Positions 15,142 through 23,265 of a stretch of 35,589 nt of DNA are shown here, piece after piece. Made by a program: the position numbers and the translations under genes. The notes under the pieces were generated by a model. The model worked only from the letters and a program-made list of their open reading frames with translations. It ran no database searches and was not told the DNA's origin. Position 1 is the stretch's first letter. The number at the start of each line of letters is the position of its first letter. Origin of the DNA: Verrucomicrobiota bacterium (GTDB taxonomy: Bacteria > Verrucomicrobiota > Verrucomicrobiia > Opitutales > Seribacteraceae); NCBI GenBank assembly GCA_028343845.1, contig JAOLZO010000028.1, forward strand, positions 1-35,589. The letters are read 5' to 3'.

Positions 15142-17760
15142 GTGACAGGCTTGTTCGTTGCAAACAGAACGAAAAAAAGTAAGGTGGTTCAGATCGTCCA
15201 TTTCATTCCCAACGCATTCTTTCCATACCTTGGAATCCCCATCATTGTAGGAATTCTGGGTGTTTGTCGATTGGGTGCTGAAGTTCCCTCCAAGCCGGTC
15301 GGACTTAATCATCAGCTCGTTTCCGGTTTTCTCGAGAAGCACTGCATCGCCTGTCATGGTCCCCAAAAACAAAAGGGCAAGCTCCGGTTGGATGAATTGC
15401 CCCTGGAGTTGTCCAACGATTCGATCGCCGCTCATTGGCAGGACGTCCTCGATACGCTCAATGCCGGGGACATGCCCCCGGAAGATGAACCGCAGCCGAG
15501 CAAAAAAGAGCTGACCGGTTTTCTGGCCGAACTGACCGTCAAGCTCAAGGATGCGAGGAGACAACTATCGGATCAGGGCCGGGAAGTGGCGATGAGAAGA
15601 TTGAACCGCCGGGAATACGTCAACAGCATCGAGACCTTGTTCGGGTTTCAAGTGGGCACGGACACCCTGCCCGAGGATGATCCCGCCGACCCCTTCGATA
15701 CGATCGGATCGCAACAGTTCTTTTCCTCCTATCATTTTGAAAAATACCTGGAGATGGGTCGGTTGATCGTGACGGATGCCTTTGCCCTGGGAAACAAGGG
15801 TCGACAACCCGTCAAAATTCAGGTGGAACAACCGGAAGTCCGGGCCAACCGGGAGATTCGCGATCGTTATCGTCAGCGCATGGAAAGGTGGCGGGAAGTG
15901 GTGGCCGCGCTCGAAGCGGGCAAGACCTTCAATGATGCCGATTTCCCTTTGAATTTCGATGCCAAGGACAGACGCTTTGACGGAAGAGGCCTCCATTTTT
16001 ACCTTAACTTTCATGCCGAGCGATCCGCGGGTCCGGCGGCTTACCTGAAGAGGGAACTGATCGACAAGGGGCTTTATCTGTCCCGGCGGGCGGGTGGTCG
16101 ATGGACGGCGGGCATCGTCAAGCATGGCTATGATCCGCGGGGCGCTTACAAGGTTCGTTTGCTTGCGGGGATCAACGATGAACCGCCTGAGTCGCGGACT
16201 TTCGTCAGCGTGAACGACAAGGGCCGGGTGCTTGCTCCGCTCAAGATTTACGGGACGGCCCATGAGAACGAGATGATCGAACTGGATTACCGGCCACTGC
16301 ACGGATCCGGCCACTTTGGGTTTCAGGTGGAGGAGAGACGCAACGAGATGATCGATGGCAAGACTTACGTCCGGAAAGTCGATCCCTATGGGGACTGGTC
16401 GAGCATTTTCGTGGACCGCATGGAAGTGGAGGGGCCCTTTTATGGAGAGCCGACTTTTTTCGAGAAAATCGCTTTTCCCAACGGGCCCTCCAAAAAAAGA
16501 AATCAGCCCGTCGAACGGACTGATGAGGAAGCGAAGGCTCTGATCGATTCCTTTGCCCGCGAAGCCTTTCGTCGTTGTGAGATGGACCCCGTTTTTCTTC
16601 GGAAGCTTCACGACCTTTACATGCAGGGAAGGAAATCCGGGTTGAAGGCTGAACAAGCCTTGGTCGATCCCCTTGCCGTGGTGTTGGCGTCTCCGGGCTT
16701 TCTTTATTTAAGCGAGGCAGAAGAAGCGGATGCCAAGCGCAAGCCCTTGACGCCGCGCGAACTGGCGGTCCGGTTGTCCTATTTTCTTTGGAGCGCTCCG
16801 CCTGACGAGGCTCTCTACCAAGCCGCGGAAAAGGGAACTTTGAAGAACTCGGCTGAATTGACCAAGCAGGTCGACCGGATGCTGGCCGACCCGAGGGCGG
16901 AAGCGTTTTATCATTCCTTCCTAAGCCAATGGTTCGAGCTGCACCGCTTTGACGACATCGCAGTCAACCCCAAGGATTACCTTATGTTCGACGAGCAGGT
17001 CCGTTACTCCGCCCGCGAGGAACCGATTCGTTTCTTCGAGCATTTGGTGAAGGAAAACCTCTCCTTGGGAAACCTGATCGATTCCGATTTTGCCATGCTT
17101 GATCCCCTCTTGGCTCACTTTTACGGAATCCAGGGAGTGGAGGGCCAGGGCTTCCGGAAGGTGAACATTTCCCCTGAATCGCCACGGGGCGGTTTGATCG
17201 GAACCACTGCATTCATGATGATGGGTTCGACCGGTGACCGGACCTCACCGATCATCAGAGGAACCTTGGTTTTGGATAAGTTTCTGCACGATCCGTCGGC
17301 TGACCCTCCCCCCAACGTGCCCGAGTTGACCGATGCATCCCAGGAACCCTTGCCGGTTCGGGAAATGATCGAACTCCACCAGTCCAAGGCTCAGTGTGCA
17401 TCCTGCCATGCCAAGATCGATCCGATCGGATACGGCCTGGAAACCTTTGACGCAGTCGGTTTGTGGCGAGAAGAGGCGAAGGTGGGCAAGCGGATGGAGA
17501 AGATCGAACAGGGAGGAACCCTGCCCGGAGGAAAAGCTTATGATGATTTCGAACAATTCAAATCTCTGCTGATGAAGAACAAGAACAAGCTCGCCCGCTC
17601 TTTGGTGGAAGGAAGCGCCAGCTACGGACTGGGTCGCACGGTTGAATTTTCCGACGGGGACGATCTTGATGCCTTGACCCGGCAGTTGATGACCGAAGAC
17701 ATGCGTGCCCTTTCCCTTATCCGCAACCTGGTCCAAAGCGAACTTTTCCAAACCAAATGA
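15142..17760 (+). CDS. Multidomain PSD cytochrome (PSCyt1-DUF1587-DUF1595-DUF1592-DUF1588-DUF1585)
   Basis: About 872 residues with the full domain set of the planctomycete/verrucomicrobial family. A hydrophobic signal segment is followed by CIACHGPQKQKGKLRLDEL with CxxCH at about 68-72. RRLNRREYVNSIETLFG (DUF1587) comes next. Later there are RELAVRLSYFLWSAPPDE (DUF1592), GDRTSPIIRGTLVLDKFL (DUF1588), a second heme motif CASCH at about 752-756, and a DUF1585 tail ending ALSLIRNLVQSELFQTK. I infer periplasmic electron transfer; the family has no proven substrate. The open frame extends back to 14641, but that part lies antisense to the propeller gene and looks non-coding. I chose GTG 15142; TTG 15151 and GTG 15184 are alternatives. 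Its TGA overlaps the esterase ATG by 4 bases. Confidence 0.88.
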   Translation: MTGLFVANRTKKSKVVQIVHFIPNAFFPYLGIPIIVGILGVCRLGAEVPSKPVGLNHQLVSGFLEKHCIACHGPQKQKGKLRLDELPLELSNDSIAAHWQDVLDTLNAGDMPPEDEPQPSKKELTGFLAELTVKLKDARRQLSDQGREVAMRRLNRREYVNSIETLFGFQVGTDTLPEDDPADPFDTIGSQQFFSSYHFEKYLEMGRLIVTDAFALGNKGRQPVKIQVEQPEVRANREIRDRYRQRMERWREVVAALEAGKTFNDADFPLNFDAKDRRFDGRGLHFYLNFHAERSAGPAAYLKRELIDKGLYLSRRAGGRWTAGIVKHGYDPRGAYKVRLLAGINDEPPESRTFVSVNDKGRVLAPLKIYGTAHENEMIELDYRPLHGSGHFGFQVEERRNEMIDGKTYVRKVDPYGDWSSIFVDRMEVEGPFYGEPTFFEKIAFPNGPSKKRNQPVERTDEEAKALIDSFAREAFRRCEMDPVFLRKLHDLYMQGRKSGLKAEQALVDPLAVVLASPGFLYLSEAEEADAKRKPLTPRELAVRLSYFLWSAPPDEALYQAAEKGTLKNSAELTKQVDRMLADPRAEAFYHSFLSQWFELHRFDDIAVNPKDYLMFDEQVRYSAREEPIRFFEHLVKENLSLGNLIDSDFAMLDPLLAHFYGIQGVEGQGFRKVNISPESPRGGLIGTTAFMMMGSTGDRTSPIIRGTLVLDKFLHDPSADPPPNVPELTDASQEPLPVREMIELHQSKAQCASCHAKIDPIGYGLETFDAVGLWREEAKVGKRMEKIEQGGTLPGGKAYDDFEQFKSLLMKNKNKLARSLVEGSASYGLGRTVEFSDGDDLDALTRQLMTEDMRALSLIRNLVQSELFQTK

Positions 17761-18875
17761 AAACTTGTCACACAACTTGCCTTTTTACTCTTCTTGCTCT
17801 CCTTACTTCTTCTGCTCTGCAGGCCAAGCGTCCGAAGCCACCGGTCAGGCCTTTCGATGCTCCGGGTGCGCCGAAGTTCATCCGTCTGGATGACAAGCCG
17901 GGACTCAATCCGCCCGTAGATGCGGTGGGAAACTTCCTGATCGGACCGGACTACCGCCCGGCTCCCGAGCGCAGGATTCCCAAGGATTCTCCGAGGGGAA
18001 AAGTTTCCCAGTTCACCATCGATTCGAAAACCACCAAGTTACTCAACCCCGGGATCGCCCGGAAGGTTTTTGGTACGGTCGATCCGAAGAATCCCAAGAC
18101 CTTGATCGTCGAGACCCATGAGATCGATTACGTTCGCCAAATCACCGTATACGTTCCCGCTCAATACAAAAAGGGTAGCCCGGCTCCCTTCATGGTTTGT
18201 CACGACGGCCCGAAGGGAAAACCCAACCAGGTGATTCCCAATATGCTGGACAACCTGATCGCCCAAAAGCGCGTTGCGCCCATGATCGTAATCCAGATAG
18301 CCAATGGGGGCGGGGATGCTCAAGGGCATGAGCGTGGTAAGGAATACGACACCATGTCCGGTCTTTACGCCGAGTATATCGAAGCGGAAGTTCTTCCCCG
18401 GGTGGAAAAAAACTGCGAGGTGAAGCTCACCAAGGATCCCGACGGACGGGCAGTGATGGGGAGCAGTTCGGGTGGTTCCGCCGCCCTCATCATGGCTTGG
18501 TACCGGACCGATCTTTACCGTCGGGTTCTGACCACTTCGGGCACCTTCGTGAATCAGCAGTGGCCCTTCGACCCGAAAACCCCGGGCGGGGCTTGGGACT
18601 TTCACGACAAACTGATCCCCAATTCTCCCAAGAAACCCATCCGCCTCTTTCTTGCGGTGGGGGATTATGACCTCCTTAACCCAAACGTCATGCGCGATGG
18701 CATGCATGACTGGGTGGAAGCCAACCACCGCATGGCCAAAGTTCTCGAAGCGAAGGGTTATGAGTACCAGTATCTTTTTTGCCAAAATTCCGGTCACGGG
18801 ATCGGCAACGCCAAGATTCAATTCCTCGCTCATGCAATCGAATGGGTGTGGCATGGCTATAAACCGAAAGGGTGA
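17757..18875 (+). CDS. Exported esterase, Fes/esterase D-like alpha/beta hydrolase
   Basis: Putative periplasmic carboxylesterase of 372 residues with a signal peptide (about 1-23). The nucleophile elbow is GSSSG at 235-239 (Ser237). Candidate acid residues are Asp303 or Asp305 in VGDYDLLN, and the catalytic His is probably H347 in NSGHGIGN. The overall pattern (RQITVYVPAQYKKG, then a long helix and PRVEKNCEV) matches esterase families that include feruloyl esterases and enterochelin esterase. It could remove acyl groups from a decorated polysaccharide. It overlaps the cytochrome gene by ATGA, so it is translationally coupled to a redox protein, an unusual pairing. A small inverted repeat follows 5 bases after its stop. 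Confidence 0.85.
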   Translation: MKTCHTTCLFTLLALLTSSALQAKRPKPPVRPFDAPGAPKFIRLDDKPGLNPPVDAVGNFLIGPDYRPAPERRIPKDSPRGKVSQFTIDSKTTKLLNPGIARKVFGTVDPKNPKTLIVETHEIDYVRQITVYVPAQYKKGSPAPFMVCHDGPKGKPNQVIPNMLDNLIAQKRVAPMIVIQIANGGGDAQGHERGKEYDTMSGLYAEYIEAEVLPRVEKNCEVKLTKDPDGRAVMGSSSGGSAALIMAWYRTDLYRRVLTTSGTFVNQQWPFDPKTPGGAWDFHDKLIPNSPKKPIRLFLAVGDYDLLNPNVMRDGMHDWVEANHRMAKVLEAKGYEYQYLFCQNSGHGIGNAKIQFLAHAIEWVWHGYKPKG

Positions 18876-18880
18876 TCATG

Positions 18881-18896
18881 CAAAGACCGCTCTTTG
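18881..18896 (+). other. Small hairpin after the esterase gene
   Basis: A perfect 6-bp inverted repeat CAAAGA/TCTTTG with loop CCGC starts 5 bases after the esterase stop. No T run follows, so it is weak as an intrinsic terminator. It may protect the 3' end of the upstream message. Confidence 0.3.
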
Positions 18897-18942
18897 GATT
18901 TCGCTAGGGTAAAGAACGAAACTAGGATATTTAATTACTAAG

Positions 18943-20229
18943 ATGAAAAACCCATCTTCCATAACGCGCCGGAATTTTCTGGCTTCAGGAAGCGCCCTGC
19001 TTGCCTTGCCCTGGCTCGAGAGCATGACTCCTCTGTCCGCGGTCCCGGCTTTGGTCAAGCCTCCCACGCGGATGATCTTTTGCGGAGTCGGTTACGGTTT
19101 CACCGAGAAGACTTTTTATCCCACCGACGCGGGCGCCTTGGATGAGCTGACCGAGGGACTCTCCCCACTCGAGCGTCACAAGAAGGATTTCAGCATCATC
19201 AAGAACCTGACCAACGCCGGAGCGACCGACCCGCATGGAGGCAGTACCTCCTACCTGACTTGCGCCAACGTCACGGGCACGCCCGGCAAGCGTTTTCACA
19301 ATTCAATCTCCTGCGATCTGCTGGCGGGCAAGCAACTGGGCAAGAACCAACGCTATGATTCCCTTGTGCTGGCCAGTAAGGAAGAGAATGCCGGAGGTCA
19401 CGGCAAGGGCATGTCCCTCGCCTGGAACGAAGCGGGGAAACCGGTTGCGGGTACCCGTGGACCGGTCGAACTTTACGCCCGGTTGTTCGGCCAGTCGGAC
19501 GAAAGTCCGGAGGAACGGGAGGCCAGGTTGAACAAGAAAAAGAGCATCCTCGACGTGGTGCTCTCGGATGCGAAGTCCCTCAACGGAAAAGTAAGCTCGC
19601 TCGACCGGGACAAGCTGGACGAATACTTTCAATCCATTCGCGAAGTCGAACTGGGGCTGGTCAAGGACGCCCAGTGGGCAGAGAAACCCAAACCCAAGAC
19701 CGACCGCAAGGCACCTGGCGAAGGGATTGAGGGGGAGGCCGAGATTCTTCTCACTTACGAATTGATCGCTTTGGCTTTGCAGGCGCAACAGACCTCCGTG
19801 GTCTCTTACCGCCAACCGGTGGCCTCGGTGATCAAGAGCATGGGCATGAACTATGATCCCCACGCCCTCAGCCATTACGGCGGATCCCCGACCCGTACGG
19901 ATGCCAACCGCTTGCGGGACAAGAAATGCACCGAGATGCTGGGCAAGTTCATCGACATTCTCAAGCGAACCAAGGAGGCGGACGGATCCAGCCTCTTTGA
20001 TCATACCCTGCTAAGCTGGGGTACGAACTTGCGCCATGGGCATATGATCAAGGACGTCCCCGCGATCGTGGCGGGAGGCGGAGGCAGGCTCAAGATGGGG
20101 CACAGCATCGTTCTGCCCGAAGAGGACACTCCGTTGGGCAACCTCTGGGTCACCCTGCTCCGGCAGGCCGGGGTGCAAGTTGATTCCCTCGGAAGTTCGA
20201 CCGGCATTCTGCCCGAACTGCTTGCCTGA
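18943..20229 (+). CDS. DUF1552 family Tat-exported protein
   Basis: 428 residues. The N-terminus carries a twin-arginine motif, RRNFLASG at 9-16, and a hydrophobic stretch, so it is exported folded. Family landmarks are MIFCGVGYG, the mid-protein DPHGGSTSYLTCANVTGTPG, YRQPVASVIKSMGMNYDPHALSHYGG, and a C-terminal SWGTNLRHGHMIKDVP with AIVAGGGGRLKMGH. These fit DUF1552, which is distantly related to DUF1501 and occurs next to DUF1592/1588 cytochromes. No enzymatic activity is established. It completes a cytochrome-esterase-DUF1552 run and mirrors the cytochrome/DUF1501 pair at 1408-4995. It is 67 bases after the esterase; TAGGAT at 18923-18928 could be a -10 box, but no matching -35 is convincing. 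Confidence 0.88.
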   Translation: MKNPSSITRRNFLASGSALLALPWLESMTPLSAVPALVKPPTRMIFCGVGYGFTEKTFYPTDAGALDELTEGLSPLERHKKDFSIIKNLTNAGATDPHGGSTSYLTCANVTGTPGKRFHNSISCDLLAGKQLGKNQRYDSLVLASKEENAGGHGKGMSLAWNEAGKPVAGTRGPVELYARLFGQSDESPEEREARLNKKKSILDVVLSDAKSLNGKVSSLDRDKLDEYFQSIREVELGLVKDAQWAEKPKPKTDRKAPGEGIEGEAEILLTYELIALALQAQQTSVVSYRQPVASVIKSMGMNYDPHALSHYGGSPTRTDANRLRDKKCTEMLGKFIDILKRTKEADGSSLFDHTLLSWGTNLRHGHMIKDVPAIVAGGGGRLKMGHSIVLPEEDTPLGNLWVTLLRQAGVQVDSLGSSTGILPELLA

Positions 20230-20261
20230 GAATTATCCTCCTCTTTCATAAGTTTCTTGAT

Positions 20262-20282
20262 CGGGGAACTTTTTCCCGTTTT
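20262..20282 (+). terminator. Terminator-like hairpin between DUF1552 and sulfatase genes
   Basis: CGGGGAA (20262-20268) pairs with TTTCCCG (20272-20278), including one G-T wobble, across a 3-base loop, and is followed by TTTT. This resembles a short intrinsic terminator for the DUF1552 transcript. It ends only about 10 bases before the preferred GTG start of the sulfatase and overlaps the alternative longer start, so it also bears on the start choice. Confidence 0.45.
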
Positions 20283-20292
20283 GGTGGGGAGC

Positions 20293-21759
20293 GTGAAAAC
20301 CCTGCTTCTTACCCTTCTGACTTGCGCATGTGTCTGCCCAAGCGCCTCCGCCGAGTCGAAACTCAACGTCATGTTCATTACCCTGGACGACATGAACCGC
20401 GACTCCGTCGGGGTCTATGGTTCGAAGGTCAAGGAGACGACCCCGAACATCGACAAGCTCGCCGGTGAGGGTCTGCGCTTCGAGCATGGCCATGTCTCCA
20501 TCGCGATTTGCATGCCCACCCGTGCGGTCTGGATGACCGGCCGGTATCCTCACAACAGCGGAGCCCTCGGCTTCACCAAGATCAAGCCGGGCGTGCCGAC
20601 CTTGCCCGAGACCTTGCTTACGAACGGTTTCATGACCGGCATACTGGGCAAAACCGAGCACGTCGTGCCTTCGCGCCAGAAAGCATTCGGGTATCGTCGA
20701 GACCGTTCCGAGATGGCCAACGGGCGCAGCCAGGAATTGTATGGGCAATTCACCGCCGAATTTCTCGGGCAGGTAAAGAAGGCCGGCAAACCCTTTTTCC
20801 TCATGGTCAACGCCCATGATCCGCATCGTCCCTTTGACAACCGCAAGCCGGCGCAAAAACGGGTTGCACCCGAGGATGCTCCGGAGCCCGACAAAAATGA
20901 TAAGAAAAAGAGGAAGCGTACCCGTGGTGACTATCCCGCCCCTTCCCGCATCTACCAGCCTGATGAAATCGTCATCCCCGGGTTCCTGCCCGACTTGCCC
21001 CCCATCCGCGAGGAGATCGCCCAGTACTACAGTTCCGTAAGCCGGGCCGACGACGTGGTGGGTCGGGTCCTAGTCGAGCTGGAGAAAGCCGGTTTTGCCG
21101 AGAATACCTTGGTCATGCTCAAGTCCGACCACGGCATACCGGTTCCCTTTGCCAAGACCAACGTCTGGAGGCATTCGACCATCACCCCCTGGGTCGTGCG
21201 CTGGCCGGGCACGGTCAAGCCGGGCACCCATGAGACCGAGCATTCGGTTGCGGGGGTCGATTTCGCTCCGACCATTCTCGATGCTCTCGGTCTTACTCCG
21301 ATGAAGGGCATGGACGGTCGTTCCTTCCTTCCCGTATTGAAGGGAAAGAAACAAAAGGGTAGGGAATTCGTCTACACCCATATCAACACCATTGCCTCGG
21401 GTCGCTCCTATGCCATGCGTTCCTTGCAGGGCAAGCGTTACGGGTTGATCTGGAACGGTTGGCACGACGGCGAAACCACCTTTAAGAACGAATCGATGAG
21501 CGGGCTGACCTGGAAAGCGATGGCCAAGGCTGCGCAGAACGATCCCGCTCTGGCCAAGCGGGTCAAGCACTACCTGTACCGGGCGCCTTTCGAGTTCTAT
21601 GATTACGGTAAAGACCCCGATGCCTTGAACAACCTCATCGATGACGAGGAACATGCCAAGTTCGTTACCCGTTACGGGCAGGAACTTCTGAAGGTCATGA
21701 AAAAGACCAAGGATCACGAAACCGCCCGTTACCAAAAAGCCCTGAGTAAAATCCAATGA
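20293..21759 (+). CDS. Exported type I sulfatase
   Basis: Formylglycine-dependent sulfatase of 488 residues. I chose GTG 20293 because it gives a classic signal peptide (MKTLLLTLLTCACVCPSASA) and is preceded by a G-rich GGTGGGGAG; a TTG at 20257 would add 12 residues and overlap a hairpin. Metal-binding Asp32/Asp33 lie in FITLDDMN. The modification motif is CMPTR with Cys73. Where most relatives have GKWH this protein has GKTEH (119-123), and the later metal site reads KSDHG (Asp279, His280). These differences from the other two sulfatases suggest a different subfamily and substrate. It overlaps the next sulfatase gene by ATGA. Confidence 0.92.
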   Translation: MKTLLLTLLTCACVCPSASAESKLNVMFITLDDMNRDSVGVYGSKVKETTPNIDKLAGEGLRFEHGHVSIAICMPTRAVWMTGRYPHNSGALGFTKIKPGVPTLPETLLTNGFMTGILGKTEHVVPSRQKAFGYRRDRSEMANGRSQELYGQFTAEFLGQVKKAGKPFFLMVNAHDPHRPFDNRKPAQKRVAPEDAPEPDKNDKKKRKRTRGDYPAPSRIYQPDEIVIPGFLPDLPPIREEIAQYYSSVSRADDVVGRVLVELEKAGFAENTLVMLKSDHGIPVPFAKTNVWRHSTITPWVVRWPGTVKPGTHETEHSVAGVDFAPTILDALGLTPMKGMDGRSFLPVLKGKKQKGREFVYTHINTIASGRSYAMRSLQGKRYGLIWNGWHDGETTFKNESMSGLTWKAMAKAAQNDPALAKRVKHYLYRAPFEFYDYGKDPDALNNLIDDEEHAKFVTRYGQELLKVMKKTKDHETARYQKALSKIQ

Positions 21760-23129
21760 GACCTCAGTCACTGAGCTTCGCCCTCCTGTTTCTTTTCGGA
21801 TGCATTGCGTCTGCCCTCCTGTCGGCCAAGCCCAACGTAGTCGTTTTCTTCACCGATGATCAAGGTACGCTCGATGCCGGGTGCTACGGATCGGATGACC
21901 TACTTACTCCCGCCATCGACAAGCTTGCCAAGACCGGGGTACGCTTTACCCAGGCTTATGCTCACACTGTTTGCTGTCCGGCCCGGGCCGCTCTGATGAC
22001 GGGGCGGCATCCGCAACGCAGCGGCGTGAACCATTGGACTCAGGGGGATATGAATTCGGCCAAGGGAATCAACATGGCATTGGAAGAGGTCACCATGGCG
22101 GAGGTCTTGAAAAGGGCAGGGTACCGTACCGCGCTCTTTGGCAAATGGCACCTCGGCGCACATCGGGACTACGGGCCGAAAAAGCAAGGCTTCGACGAAT
22201 TTTTCGGGATCCGGGACGGGTTTATCGACAACTACAACCACTACTTTCTTCACGGTACGGGCTTTCACGACCTGTACGAGGGGACCACTCCGGTAAAGGC
22301 CCCGGGCAAGTACTTTCCCGAGCTCATGACCGAGCGTTCGCTCGCTTTCATCGAAGAGAGCAAGGACAAGCCCTTCTTTCTTTATTTTCCCTTGAACATC
22401 CCACACTACCCCGAGCAAGCCCCCAAGCAATTTGCCGAACCGTTCAAGGACATGAAGGATCCGGCCAGGAAATCCTACGCTACCATCATGTATGCGACCG
22501 ATCACTACATCGGCCGGGTGGTGGACAAAATCGAGGAACTCGGTCTTCGCAAGAATACCCTGTTCATTTACATGAGCGACAACGGGCATTCCGAGGAGAC
22601 CGGTAACCGCATCCGGGTGGATAACCACAAGAGCGGGCATCCGAAGGGACATTTCTACGGAGCAAGCGGAGGAGGATATACCGGGAAATGGAAAGGGCAG
22701 AAGGGAACTTTCCTCGAGGGTGGAATCCGCGTGCCGGCTGTTATCAGTTTCCCGGCCAAGCTTCCGCAGGGCGAGACGCGCGATCAGGTGGTCACCTCCA
22801 TGGATTGGTTGCCTACGGTGATGGAGTTGTGCGGGATCGAACGCAAGAAGGACGATCCCAAGCTTGACGGGCATAGCGTACTGCCTCTCATCCGTTCCGG
22901 GAAAGCCGAGCCGGGTTACGGAGACATCCTGCACTTCCAATGGCACACCCAATGGGCGGTGCGCAAAGGAGCATGGAAGCTGATCGGGCGGGGAACCAAG
23001 GCTTCCTTTCTCGGTAATGTGAATGATGAACAACCCGAGCGTAAGAACTACGCCAAGGAAAAACCGGAACTGGTTGCCCGTCTTCTCGAGATGCACCGAA
23101 AATGGGCCAAGGAAGTGGCTCCGAAATAA
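21756..23129 (+). CDS. Exported type I sulfatase
   Basis: 457 residues with a signal peptide (about 1-24, ending LLSAKPN). Metal-binding Asp34/Asp35 (FFTDDQG), formylglycine motif CCPAR at 73-77 with Cys73, GKWH at 129-132, and DNGH with Asp275/Asn276 are all in place, so it should be active once matured. The CxPAR variant differs from CCPTR and CMPTR in the other two sulfatases, suggesting three separate specificities. Its ATG overlaps the previous stop (ATGA), so the two sulfatases are made together and may remove sulfates in sequence from one glycan. The N-terminal LFLFGC weakly resembles a lipobox but has Phe at an unfavourable position. An A/T-rich gap separates it from the MoxR operon. 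Confidence 0.93.
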   Translation: MRPQSLSFALLFLFGCIASALLSAKPNVVVFFTDDQGTLDAGCYGSDDLLTPAIDKLAKTGVRFTQAYAHTVCCPARAALMTGRHPQRSGVNHWTQGDMNSAKGINMALEEVTMAEVLKRAGYRTALFGKWHLGAHRDYGPKKQGFDEFFGIRDGFIDNYNHYFLHGTGFHDLYEGTTPVKAPGKYFPELMTERSLAFIEESKDKPFFLYFPLNIPHYPEQAPKQFAEPFKDMKDPARKSYATIMYATDHYIGRVVDKIEELGLRKNTLFIYMSDNGHSEETGNRIRVDNHKSGHPKGHFYGASGGGYTGKWKGQKGTFLEGGIRVPAVISFPAKLPQGETRDQVVTSMDWLPTVMELCGIERKKDDPKLDGHSVLPLIRSGKAEPGYGDILHFQWHTQWAVRKGAWKLIGRGTKASFLGNVNDEQPERKNYAKEKPELVARLLEMHRKWAKEVAPK

Positions 23130-23153
23130 GCTCCCTTTACCAATAAAAGTAAA

Positions 23154-23200
23154 AAAAGTTTCAACTTTTCTTTACAGGAAAGAAAGTTTGTGCGTACGAT
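23154..23200 (+). promoter_or_regulatory. Possible moxR operon promoter with overlapping inverted repeats
   Basis: TTTACA (23171-23176) and TACGAT (23195-23200), 18 bases apart, form a plausible sigma-70-type promoter about 65 bases before the moxR start. Two inverted repeats overlap here: AAAAGTT (23154-23160) / AACTTTT (23163-23169), and TTTCTTT (23167-23173) / AAAGAAA (23179-23185). They share bases, so they cannot both form. The first could also end the sulfatase transcript. Being almost all A-T, both stems would be weak. Confidence 0.35.
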
Positions 23201-23265
23201 CCACGAAATTACCCATCAAAAGAGTAATTTAATCTAACAAAGCCAACGACCCAGAAAGGATAACA

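Noticed and set aside
15565..16656. Antisense open frame of 363 codons inside the cytochrome gene
   Set aside because: Shadow of a GC-rich coding region with no domain or ribosome binding site.
20257..20292. TTG start 12 codons upstream of the second sulfatase
   Set aside because: It overlaps a terminator-like hairpin, and the GTG at 20293 gives a standard signal peptide.
21900..23096. Antisense open frame of 398 codons opposite the third sulfatase
   Set aside because: Sulfatase motifs on the plus strand are intact; the antisense product has no family features.
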